Part shown: positions 33,851-45,100 of the stretch, piece after piece
Numbering within the stretch: position 1 is the first letter of the stretch
Layout of the letters: each line of letters starts with the position of its first letter
Source: Cornus controversa
Taxonomy: Eukaryota; Streptophyta; Magnoliopsida; Cornales; Cornaceae
Reading direction: 5' to 3'
DNA: 64,000 nucleotides
NCBI GenBank assembly: GCA_026545225.1
Contig: CM048852.1
Location: 14,294,146 to 14,358,145, forward strand
The notes under the pieces: generated by a model
What the model saw: the letters and a program-made list of their open reading frames with translations, nothing else
Database searches by the model: none
Told to the model about the DNA's origin: nothing
Translations under genes and position numbers: made by a program

Positions 33851-34905
33851 TAAGGGGGGCGATGTTAAATCTCTTCGAGCAATATGGCATCGGGTGAACC
33901 TTGAATTGAAGTCAATTTTTCGTCTGGCCTAGACGTTAAACTTGGCAACTGTGGGGTATTTTGTATATTAATTGTTTGATTTTCGTTTATTTCTTTCTTG
34001 CATTGTTCTTTGATGTTTTTCTTTACTTTTATTTGAAGAATATGTGCTTTTTAATGTGTTTTTTTAGAGTGCAATGTATACATTCTTCCAGTGGAGGTTG
34101 GGAGATAAACAGGGGAGATCTATCTCCCAAAAGGGGGTATCGGTTGACCTTGGGCAATGGACCCCCAAGTGTCTGGAAAAAAAATTAAAAAAAAAAAATT
34201 TTCCTCCCAATTTGGGCGATCGATCGCCCAAAATCTAGGAGACGGATCGCCCAATCACAAAAAAAAATTTTGCATTCATGTTGTATGCATTTGCTCATTT
34301 TATTTTATTTTATTGTATTTTATTTTCTTCTATTATTTATTTTCCTTATTCTTTTCCCATTTATTTCACTTCGTCGTTGGAATATAGTGGTTTTTTTTTT
34401 ACAGGTTGTTGCATCCAAGTTTGGGAGAGTGCTTGCATTACTTTCATGCTACTGGTTTGCTTTATGTTCTTGCCACTTTTTCGGGTTCATGGTACTATCG
34501 TTCTCACCCTCATCTTTGTTTCTATTTAATGTGCAATGAGGGTAGTGTATAGTTTAAGTTTGGGAACAAAGCGATGCCTTTTGATGTGCTTAATTGATGA
34601 AGGGTCTAGTGGAAATTTTTATGAAGTTTGTCTTGTTTTTAGGAATTTTTGAGATGTGTTGATGTAAATTGTGCATGGGACCATTGCTTTGAATTATGGA
34701 ATTTAAAGATTGAAAAGTATTCTTGAATGCAAGTCTTGTAACTATATATTGTAGTAGGGTTGTTGCATATGGTAAATGCAATCGTTTCTTCCACGAAAGA
34801 GGAGTTGGGTAGTTTAGTTAGTACTTAGTTAATTTCTTTTATTGTGGTTTTATTGTGTTCTATTGCTAAGGGACTAGCAATATGTAAATTGGGGGGTGTG
34901 ATGGG
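33850..34905 (+). mobile_element. 3' end of an old Athila/Tat-type Gypsy element (fossil)
   Basis: The phrase CTAAGGGACTAGCAATATGT at about 34866-34886, followed by AAATTGGGGGGTG and TGATGGGC, is nearly the same as the 3' end of the Gypsy element at 18337-18380 (polypurine tract and LTR start). Upstream, around 33900-33950, the text GACGTTAAACTTGGCAACTG resembles the conserved junction after pol in Athila/Tat elements. Only the 3' interior and at most the first bases of an LTR remain; gag and pol were not found. It is clearly older than the element at 9605-19786. Confidence 0.6.
34090..34255. repeat. palindromes inside the old Gypsy 3' end
   Basis: TTGGGCGATCGATCGCCCAA (34213-34232) is a perfect 20-bp palindrome, and GGGAGATCTATCTCCC (34114-34129) is nearly perfect. 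A half copy, GGATCGCCCAA, follows at about 34245. Confidence 0.8.
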
Positions 34906-35017
34906 CTTAGAATGTTACACATTCTAGGCCGTTTGGAGTTCGAAAGCCCCATTGCAGGTGACTTTCTTTACTTAGACAACAGCCCTTGATAGGATACTCA
35001 CCATTGACAATCTTAAA
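34906..35017. other. junction between the Gypsy fossil and the tandem array
   Basis: Unmatched sequence that follows the LTR-like start TGATGGGCTTAGAATG. It may be a short remnant of the LTR of the fossil. Confidence 0.3.
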
Positions 35018-38000
35018 TGGTGTGGGTTATGGTTGGTTTGTTTGGGTAGTCGGTTGGTTTTTGTTGGGTCTTGGTGTGGAGTTGAGCTAACAGTTGCAAT
35101 GGTGGTTGCATGGTGGAGGAAGTGGGTTTGGGCCGGAGGTGTGGTGGAGCTCACGGCAATGCATGGTGGAGACTGGCCGTGGCAGCTATGGTTGATGGGT
35201 TAGTGTTTGGTTGTGGTGATGGAGTTTTGAGCTTCTTGTCTGAAGAACAACAATCCCTATTTTTTAAAAAATTTTAATCTATTAATTTTTTACTCACTTA
35301 ATTAGTTGTTGTATATTTTATTTGCTTCTAAACTGTGTAGGTGATTGCCAGTTACAATTTTTTAGTTTCATTATTTAGAGGGAAAAAAATGAGTGTCATT
35401 TTCTTTTCTATATATGTCAATTATAGCTTTTATAGAAATCATGAGACATATTTTAAGTACATGTAACTGATGCATTCAAATGATCAAGTGCATATTACTT
35501 TTCGTAATCTAATTATTAAATGAAGTGCAGCTTGTGAGTCAATATGAGTCCATAGGACTGCCGATAATATATTAGACATGGCAATTGGTTTCATTAGACC
35601 ATTCGAGACTGATATATAGATAAAATATAAGCTGATAATTGAAATCTATTTGTGTCATAAGAAAATATGGGAGAATTGTTTTGTTTGTACAAGGAGAATT
35701 TTTGATATAAGGTGCAATGGTAGATAGATGTGGTTTGAGTTAGATGTACACAGAGAAATGAGAAATGGTTATGGGCAACTCGGTTAATAGGCAACTCATT
35801 TGATGAATCTGTGGTATTGCTTGTTGTGAAGCTAAAACTAGTTGAATGTGTTAAAATGCATATTACTCGGCTCACCCTCTTGGCAGCTTTTGAACCCATA
35901 TGTCGATAAATGGTGGTTGAATGGTGGATGTATTTGGGTGAAGTTGATGGTGGGTTGTGGCAGTGGTGGACGTGTTAGGGTGAAGACGATGGTGGCAGCG
36001 GGTAGTTCGGCTAGTGGTGGTGCATTGTGGTTTGTGGTGTTTTGTCACAGTTTGGGTTTGGTGCCATCATAGTGTGGGTTGTGGTTGGTTTGTTTGGGTG
36101 GTCAGCTGGTTTTTGTTCAGTTTTGGTGTGGAATTGAGCTAATGGTAGTAATGGTGGTCGCATGGTGGAGGAAGTGGGTTTGGGCAGGAGGTGTGGTGGA
36201 GCTCGCGGCAGTGCATGGTGAAGACTGGTCGTGGCAGCCATGGTTGATGGGTTAGTGTTTGGTGCTGGTGATAGAGTTGTGAGCTTCTTGTCTAAAGAAC
36301 AACAATCCCTATTTTTTGTTAATTTTAATATATTAATTTTTTAGTCTCTTGATTAGTTGTTGCATATTTTCTTTGCTTCTAAATTGTGTAGGTGATTGTC
36401 AGTGACAATTTCTGAGTTTCATTATTTAGAGGAAATAAAAAATGAGTGTCATTTTCTTTTCTATATATGTCAATTACAGCTTTTATAGAAATCATGAGAC
36501 ATATTTTAAGTACATGTAACTGATGCATTGAAATGATCAAGTGCATTTTAATTTTTGTAATCTAATTATTATTTGAAGTGCAGCCTGTGAGTCAATATGG
36601 TTGAAGAATGATTTGTTCTGTATGAAAAACAATTTCTTGGACTGCCAATATTATATTAGACACGGAAATTTGTTTGTTCTCGGCCGTTCGAGACTGATAT
36701 ATAGATAAGATATAAGCTAATAATTGAATTCTATTTGTTTCATAAGAAAATATGGGAGAATTATTCTATTTTGAAAAGGAGAATTTTTTATATAAGGTGC
36801 AATGGTAGATACTTGTGGTTTGAGTTAAATGTACACAGAGAAATGAGAAATGGTTAATAGGCAACTCATTTGATGAATCTGTGGTATTGCTTGTTGTGAA
36901 GCTAAAACTAGTTGAATGTGTTAAAATGCATATTACTCGGCTCACCCTCTTGGTAGGTTTTGTACCCATATGTCCATAAATGGTGGCTTAATGGTGGATG
37001 TATTTGGGTGAAGATGATGGTGGGTTGTGGCAGTGGTGGAGGACGTGTTTGGGTGAAGATGATGTTGGCAGCGTGTAGTTCGACTAGTTGTGGTGCATGG
37101 TGGTTTGTGGTGTTTTGTCACGATTTGGGTTTGGTGCCATGACGGTGTGGGTTGTGGTTGATTTGTTTGGATGGTCAGTTGGTTTTTGTTTGGTCTTGGT
37201 GTGGATTTGAGCTAACGGTAGGAATGGTGGTCGCATGGTGGAGGAAGTGGGTCTGGGCAAGAGGTGTGGTGGAGACTGGCCGTGGCAACCATGGTTGATG
37301 GGTTAGTGTTTGGTTGTGGTGATGGAGTTTTGAGCTTCTTGTCTAAGGAACAACAATCCTTTTTTTTTCGTTAATTTTAATCTATTAATTTTTTACTCTC
37401 TTAATTAGCTGCTGCATATTTTCTTTGCTTCTAAACTGTGTAGGTGATTGCCAATGACAATTTCTGGGTTTAATTATTTAGAGGAAAAAATATTTGAGTG
37501 TCATTTTATTTTCTATATATGTCAATTACCGCTTTTATAGAAATCATGAGACATATTTTAAGTACATGTAAGTGATGCATTGAAATGATCAAGTGCATAT
37601 TACTTTTCGTAATCTAATTATAATTTGGAGTGCAGCCTTTGAGTCAATAGGGTTGAAGAATCACTTGTTCTGTATGAAAAACAATTTCTAGGACTGGCAA
37701 TATTGTATTACACATGGAAATTTGTTTGCACTAGGCCATTCGAGACTAATATATAGATAAGATATAAGCTGATAATTGAAGTTTGTTTGTTTCATAAGAA
37801 AATATGGGAGAACTATTTTGTTTTTACGAGAATTTTTGATATAAGGTGCAATGGTAGATAGATGTGGTTTGAGTTAAATATACACAGAGAAATGAGAAAT
37901 GGGTAATAGGCAACTCATTTGATGAATTTGTGGTATTGCTTGTTGTGAAGCTAAAACTAGTTGAATGTGTTAAAATGCATATTACTCGGCTCACCCTCTT

Positions 38001-40617
38001 GGCAGGTTTTGAACCCATATGTCCATAAATGGTGGCTGAATGGTGAATGTATTTGGGTGAAGATGATGGTGGGTTGTGGCAGTGGTGGAGGACGTGTTTG
38101 TGTGAAGATGATGGTGGCAGTGGGTGGTTCGACTAGTGGTGGTGCATGGTGGTTTGTGGGGTTTTGTCACGGTTTGGGTTTGGTGCCATGATCGTGTGGG
38201 TTGTGGTTGGTTTGTTTGTGTGGTCGGCTGGTTTTTGTTTGGTTTTGGTGTGGATTTGAGCTAACGGTAGCAATGGTGGTCGCATGGTGGAAGAAGTGGG
38301 TCTGGGCAGGAGGTGTGGTGGAGACTGGACGTGGCAACCATGGTTGATGGGTTAGTGTTTTGTTGTGGTGATGGAGTTGTGAGCTTCTTTTTCTGAAGAA
38401 CAACAATCCCTATTTTTGTTAATTTTAATCTATTAATTTTTTACTCTCTTAATTAGTTGTTGCATATTTTCTTTGCTTCTAAACTGTGTAGGTGATTGCC
38501 AATGACAATTTCTGAGATTCATTATTTAGTGGAAAAAAATTTTGAGTGTCATTTTCTTTTCTATATATGTCAATTACAGCTTTTATAGAAATCATGAGAC
38601 ATATTTTAAGTAGATGTAACTGATGCATTGAAATGATCAAGTCCATATTACTTTTCGTAATCTAATTATTATTTGAAGTGTAGCCTTTCGGTCAATAGGG
38701 TTAAAAAATCACTTGTTCTGTATGAAAATCAATTTCTAGGACTGCCAATATTGTATCTGACATGGAAATTTGTTTGCACTAGGCCATTCGAGACTAATAT
38801 ATAGATAAGATATAAAGTGATAATTGAAATCTGTTTGTTTCATTAGAAAATATGGGAGAACTGTTCTGTTTTTAGAAGGAGAATTTTTTATATAAGGTGC
38901 AATGTTAGATAGATGGGGTTTGAGTTAAATGTACACAGAGAAATGAGAAATGGTTAATAGGCAACTCATTTGATGAATTTGTGGTATTGCTTGTTATGAA
39001 GCTAAAACTAGTTGAATATGTTAAACTGCATATTACTCGGCTCACCCTCTTCGCAGGTTTTGAACCCATGTGTCCATAAATTGTGGATGTATTTGGGTGA
39101 AGATGATGGTGGGTTGTGGCAGTGGTGGAGGACGTGTTTGGGTGAAGATGATGGTGGCAGCGGGTAGTTCGGCTAGTGATGGTGCCTGGTGGTTTGTGGT
39201 GTTTTGTCATAGTTTCGGTTTGGTGCCATGATGGTGTGGGTTGTGGTTGGTTTGTTTGGGTGGTTGGCTGGTTTTTATGGGTCTTGGTCTGGAGTTAACT
39301 AATGGTAGCAATGGTGATCGCACGGTGGAGGAAGTGGGTCTGGTAGGTGTGGTGGAGCTCGTGGCGGTGCATGGTGGAGACTAGCCGTGGCAGCCATGGT
39401 TGATGGGTTAGTGTTTGGTTGTAGTGATGGAATTGTGAGCTTCTTTTCCGAAGAACAAAAATCTCTATTTTTTTGTTAATTTAAATCAATTAATTTTTTA
39501 CTCTCTTAATTACTTGATGCATATTTTCTTTGCTTCTAAACTGTGTAGGTGATTGTCAATGACAATTTCTGAGTTTCATTATTTAGAGGAAAAAAAATGT
39601 GAGTGTGATTTTCTTTTCTATATATATCTATTTCAGCTTTTATAGAAATCATGAGACATATTTTGTGTACATGTAACTGATGCATTCAAATGATCAAGTG
39701 CATATTACTTTTCGTAATCTAATTATTATTTAAAGTGCAGCTTGTGAGTCAATAAGACTGCCAATATTATATTAGACATGGAAATTTGTTTTTACTAGGC
39801 CGTTCGAGACTGATATATAGATAAGATATAAGCTGATAATTGAATTCTGTTTGTTTCATAAGAAAATATGGGAGACTTGTTCTGTTTTTAAAAGAAGAAT
39901 TTTTGATATAAGGTGCAATGGTAGATACATATGGTTTGAGTTAAATGTACACAAAGAAATGAGAAATGGTTAATAGGCAACTCATTTGATGAATCTGTGG
40001 TATTGCTTGTTGTGAAGCTAAAACTAGTTGAATGTGTTAAAATGCATATTACTCGGCTTACCCTCTTGGCAGGTTTTGTACCCATATGTCCATAAATGGT
40101 GGCTGAATGGTGAATGTATTTGGGTGAAGATGATGATGGGTTGTGGCAGTGGTGGAGGACGTGTTTGGGTGAAGATGATGTTGGCAGCGGATAGTTCGGC
40201 TAGTTGTGGTGCATGGTGGTTTGTGGTGTTTTGTCACGGTTTGGGTTTGGTGCCATGATGGTGTGGGTTGTGGTTGGTTTGTTTTGGTGGTCGGCTTGTT
40301 TTTGTTTGGTCTTGGCGTGGATTTGAGCTAACGGTAGCTATGGTGGTCGCATGGTGGAGGAAGTGTGTTTGGGCAGGAGGTGTGGTGGAGACTAGTCGTG
40401 GCAGCCATGGTTGATGAGTTAGTGTTTGGTTGTGGTGATGGAGTTGTGAGCTTCTTGTTCTGAAGAACAACAATCCTTATTTTTGTTAATTTTAATCTAT
40501 TAATTTTTAACTCTCTTAATTAGTTGTTGCATATTTTCTTTACTTCTAAACTGTGTAGGTGATTGCCAGTGACAATTTCTGAGTTTCATTATTTAGATGA
40601 AAAAAACTATGAGTGTT
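35018..40617 (+). repeat. tandem array of a 1.05-kb unit, about 5.3 copies
   Basis: The phrase TGTGGGTTGTGGTTGGTTTG starts at 35021 (one mismatch), 36073, 37146, 38195, 39235 and 40262 (one mismatch), giving periods of 1052, 1073, 1049, 1040 and 1027 bp. Every unit has a G/T-rich half with GGTGG-type runs and an AT-rich half that includes TCATGAGACATATTTT. Units differ by point changes and small indels, at about 5-10 percent by eye. Short ORFs recur in each unit on both strands (for instance MNVLKCILLGSPSWQ on plus, RVSRVICILTHSTS on minus), but their lengths vary from unit to unit. They look like by-products of repetition and not genes. The array ends where TIM50 remnants begin. Confidence 0.92.
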
Positions 40618-40715
40618 ATATTAACATTAGGCACTTGTTCCTTGTTTTGGATGTTCTCCATGTGTTTTACATATTATTTATAATTTTTAATGTCGTTAAT
40701 AGGATGTTCTTAATA

Positions 40716-40772
40716 GCGAAAACTCTATACCAATTAAGCCATGGAAGGTTGAAGAAGATACAACACTGTTGG
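40716..40772 (+). pseudogene. TIM50 exon fragment (first, shorter copy)
   Basis: In one frame this reads ENSIPIKPWKVEED, matching the second TIM50 copy 300 bp downstream. The flanking intron-like text (TTGTTCCTTGTTTTGG and TTTATAATTTTTAAT) is also duplicated. The fragment is shorter than the other copy and has lost the first half of the exon. It is a local duplication remnant. Confidence 0.7.
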
Positions 40773-41010
40773 TGCACATAGACAAGCACATTGGCTTAGT
40801 TGTGTGCGGATGTTCTTGTTCTCCCTCTTGCTCCACATACTTGACTTAAAGGTGTGAGCATGTCCATATAAACATTAGCAACTGAGTACACCTTACATTG
40901 TTCCTTGTTTTGGGTGTTCTCTCTTTGTTTTCCCCCTTTGAGTTAATATATATATATTTACATATGATTTATAATTTTTAATATTGTTAATAAGATGTTC
41001 CTGCTGGCAG

Positions 41011-41305
41011 GTTCTTTCAAAGATGAAGAAAGATCCTTCAAGAATTCTTCATGTGTGTGGTCATGCACTTGAAAATTGCCTTTAGCCGGAAAACTCTATA
41101 CCAATTAAGCCATGGAAGCTTAAAGAAGATGATACAGGACTCTTGGATCTTATCTCTTTCTTAGAAGTAAGCATCCTATCATTATCAGAGTATATTTATA
41201 TGAGGAGCTCTTCTTGTCTTCTTGATTATCATGGATGTACTTAGGCTTATGCTTGATTTTAGTATTAATTAGCTGCTTGTTTTGCTTCAGATGTTGCCCG
41301 ATTTA
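41011..41305 (+). pseudogene. TIM50 (mitochondrial inner-membrane translocase subunit) pseudogene exon
   Basis: A clean exon of 156 bp (41011-41166) between CTGGCAG and GTAAGC encodes KMKKDPSRILHVCGHALENC, then a stop, then PENSIPIKPWKLKEDDTGLL and DLISFLE. Plant TIM50 has GHALE-CLQPEN-V-IKPWKLE-DDT-LLDLIPFLE at this place. TIM50 is the receptor subunit of the TIM23 protein import channel in mitochondria. The TAG at 41083-41085 stands where the family has Q, so the gene is dead. After an intron of about 124 bp, CAG and ATGTTGCCCGATTT (41291 on) may be the start of the next exon (VARF; the family has YVAR). No further exons were found; LINE copy B lies just beyond. Confidence 0.85.
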
Positions 41306-41640
41306 GACTAACAAATAAGCTCTATAAACCTAGTAGTTTTCCGTTCAAAATGCTACATAATTGTTTATGTTGGAGGATTTAAATATTTAAATTGCACCCT
41401 CTCTAATAGCTTAAGCTTCTGTGTTCAAACCTCACTGTCACTCTAATAATTAAAATTGACAAGACCTAAAAGTAGGTCACATGTGAGTGGGCATGTCGGA
41501 TGATCTAAATATTTTAGTTGCCCTCATTAAGAACTTAAGCTTTTAGAATAGATGGTGGTCAACAGTTACATCTTTAAAATTTAGTATGGGTTATATCTAA
41601 TGTCTGGGATTTAATACATGGATCTTTATATGTTTTATCT
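41306..41640. other. non-coding DNA between the TIM50 remnant and LINE copy B
   Basis: It contains two related phrases with TTTAAATATTTAAATTGC and ATCTAAATATTTTAGTTGC about 130 bp apart, perhaps the edges of an old small insertion. No gene was seen. Confidence 0.35.
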
Positions 41641-41700
41641 TTTTTCTTTTTTTTCAAAGGTTAGTGATTTGTATTCATTCAACAAAGCCAATTACAGATT

Positions 41701-41720
41701 GACTTGGGGCATACCCCAAG
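41701..41720 (-). other. conserved 3' stem-loop of LINE copy B
   Basis: The minus strand reads CTTGGGGTATGCCCCAAG, a perfect 7-bp stem with a 4-base loop, about 45 bases before the A-rich tail. The same structure occurs in copies C and D. Confidence 0.8.
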
Positions 41721-42171
41721 GTGGAAACCCCACACCCACCAAAGTTTAACCAAAACTCCAAAAACAAACCCACTTCCAATCAACAACAAAATCAACATAA
41801 GCCATAGCATAGACTCCCATAGGCCTCACCAAAGAACAAGACTCAAACTACTACGAAAAAAATAGCTCACAGCATCAGCACTCCTATAACCAGCCATATC
41901 ACCCACACAACCAAGATCTTTAGCAATAGAAATCCAACAATAATTCAGAGCAGTAGCAACAATCCAATTGCTATCAAAACCAAAACTGAATCTACTGTCA
42001 TATGCACAATCAAGAGTGCATGCATCATAAAAACTCCTCACACCATCTACATTACCATAGTCAGCAAAAAAACAATCCATCATGTAGTTTTGATTCAACA
42101 TTAATAAGCCAAATGCAACATACCAACAACAGTAGCTTGAGCTACTAGAAGTATATTCTACCTTAATAAGC

Positions 42172-45100
42172 TTAATCATGTTTAAAAACAGATTCTGGCA
42201 GACCCCACTCCAGCTGCAACCATCTATTTATAGGAGATCTCACAAAATTTTCAAGGGAGAATAGTTTGAGTTTTATTGTCTGAATAACCACTTTAGTAAT
42301 TGGATCACAATCCCTCAATTCATCCTTAAATACTCTTTTGTTCCGTTCCTTCCACACTTCATACACAACACCTGACAAAGCCAATCTGTTAACAATAGAT
42401 ACAAGTGATTTTCCCTTTAGAGTCAAACAAGCCCAATGAATAATGTCATCCCAATTCTGATTAGGCCACTTCAAAGCACACTTCCCAGAAATTGTAAGCC
42501 ATATTCTCTTTGTAAAACTACAGCTAAAGTACAAGTGTTCTCTATCCTCTCTACTTCTGCAAAAGATACAACAACCAGTATGAGTAATACCCACCTGCAT
42601 CATCCTTTGTTGAGTCCATTGCCTATTCTGCACCCACAGCCACAAGAGTAAAGCATGTTTAGGGATGGCTTGAGTAAACCACACTATATCCTTCCATGGA
42701 ACTACAGGCTGTTTCCTTCTCAAAACTCCCTAGCTATTTTAACAGAGAATGTCCCATTACCAGGAACCCAAATAGTTTTGTCAGACTGGCGTGGAGAGGG
42801 TTTAAAATTCCCAGGTATACTGTCCCTTAAATCCATCCATTCTAATGTATTGGTAGAAGGCCATTTCCATCCATTATCTTGTATAACAACAGCCACTTTT
42901 GCATCAGTTCCCAACCTTGAGTATCTAATAATCCTACTATCATATTGCAAATAGATAGGACCAATACGAAGCCAATAATCACACCACAGTGTGGTTAACG
43001 ACCCATCCCCAATCTGAATCTGGATGACCCTTCTAAAAGTATCTCTCATTTTCAGAATTCTCCTCCAAGTCCATGAGCAATGAGATGAAACTTTCATATT
43101 CCAAAAATGCTTCTGTTTAATAAGGTGTTTCTTAACCCAGTCAAGCCAAATAGACTCAAATTGAGGTTGGATAACCCTCCATAGACGCTTAGACATTGCT
43201 GCCACATTCCACACTACTAGATCTTTTACACCCAGCCCTCCTTCAGAAGTTGGTAAAAAAATACTCTCCCAAGATACTTTAGTACCCCCCTCACTCAGAG
43301 CAGACCCTTTCCATAAAAATTTTCTAAGGATAACTGAAATTTCCTTCATCACAGCCTTAGGAAGCACAAAGGTAGAAGCCCAATAAACTTGAACAGAGAA
43401 AAACACTGTCTTGATTAACTGCAACCTGCTAACATAAGACAAATATTTGCTCATCCAAGACTGAATTCTTGATGTGATCCTATCCACCAAATCAGTACAG
43501 TGATCCCTCAGTTTGGATGACAAGAGAGGAACCCCCAAGTATCTCACTGGAAATTCCCAGCAGCAAAATTCAAAGTAGTTTGTATCTGTTCCTTCACACC
43601 AAACCTCAAGCCAGCACAAAACATTACAGTTTTAGCATAATTCGGAACAAGGCCTGACATAGCACCAAATTCCTCCAAAGCTTACTTCAAAATACCCACT
43701 GAATACACATCACCAGCAGTAAAAACCATTAGATCATCTGCAAATATTAAACTGGACAATTCTTGTGCTGCACATTTCCAATGATACTTGAAGCTACCTT
43801 GCTCAATCTTACTTCAAAGAATGCCAGTTAAAATCTCCACTCCCATTACAAACAAATAAGGAGACATTGGATCTCCCTGTCTTAACCCCTTGCCATTACC
43901 AAAATAGCCTTCCAAATTACCATTTATATTAATGGAAAACTTTGCAGTAGACACACAGGTCATAATCCACCTTACCATCTTATCAGGAACCTGAAAAGCT
44001 CTCAAAGTTTCCTTCAAAAAAGCCCATGACAGTGTATCATATGCTTTCCTCAAATCAACCTTCAAAGCAACCCTACCCGGCTTAGAATTATTGTGGTAGT
44101 TCCGTAACAGTTCTTGAACAAGCAAGATATTATAAGTTATACACCTACGAGGTACAAAAGCCAGTACAATCAGGCAGCACAGGTTTCAACATATTAGCTA
44201 TAATTTTGGCTATACACTTATACACCACATTACAAACTGATATCAGCCTAAAGTCACCCACAAATGAAGCATTTTAAACTTTTGGCACTAAGGTAATAAC
44301 AGTGGAATTAACCTCCTTCAACAGTTTACCAGATAAGAAGAAAGAATGAATAGCCTTCAGAATATCTTCTCTAATGATATGCCATGTCCTCTTAAAAAAA
44401 AGGGCATTGAATCCATCACTACCTGGAGCTTTATCTTCCTTAAGAGAGAACAAAGTGTCTTGAATCTCAGCATCAATTACAGCCCTCTGCATGTGTTGTA
44501 TCTGCATTGAATTAAGAGGCTTAGCAATAAATTGATCCAGACTAGGTATACTCCTCCCCTCATTTGCATTACTCAAGAGTTTCTTATAAAGTTTCAATAT
44601 TTCTGCAACAAACAACTCCTTTTTATCCAATTTCTGACCATCCTCAGTAGTGATAGACCAAATGGAATTATGAGCTCTTCTTTGATTCACTTGTTCATAG
44701 AAATAGGCTTTATTCCTATCCCCAAGCTTAAGCTACTGAACCCTTGATTGCTGCCCATAAAGAGTTTCTTCATCTCTAGCCAAATGTTGAAAATTCTGGA
44801 ACAACCCCTCTCTTCCTGAAGTAAACTAGAGTTAATTGGATCATTATCAATTTTCTGTTGCACCTTCTCCAGATCAGTTCTAGTCTTCTGAACCTTCTGA
44901 GATAGATCATCATAATAAATTAAGAACTTTAAGCTCAACTTTCACCAATTTAAGCTTTTGTGCTACTATAAACATTGGAGTTCCAACAACATTCCTGCTC
45001 TAAACTCTAGCAACCAAGTCAAAGAAATCAGGATGCTGAATCTGAAAATTATTGAACCTAAATGGCTTCTTCTTGCTTGATGTAGCACCAGCATTAATTT

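Noticed and set aside
34157-34539. Overlapping plus-strand ORFs of 75-89 codons
   Set aside because: T-rich low-complexity frames in the 3' end of an old Gypsy element, open in several frames.
35018-40617. Repeated short ORFs on both strands with similar peptides (plus MNVLKCILL..., minus RVSRVICILTHS...), like a small-protein gene family
   Set aside because: They recur only because the 1.05-kb unit is repeated. Lengths and starts vary between units, both strands are open over the same bases, and no domain is recognisable.
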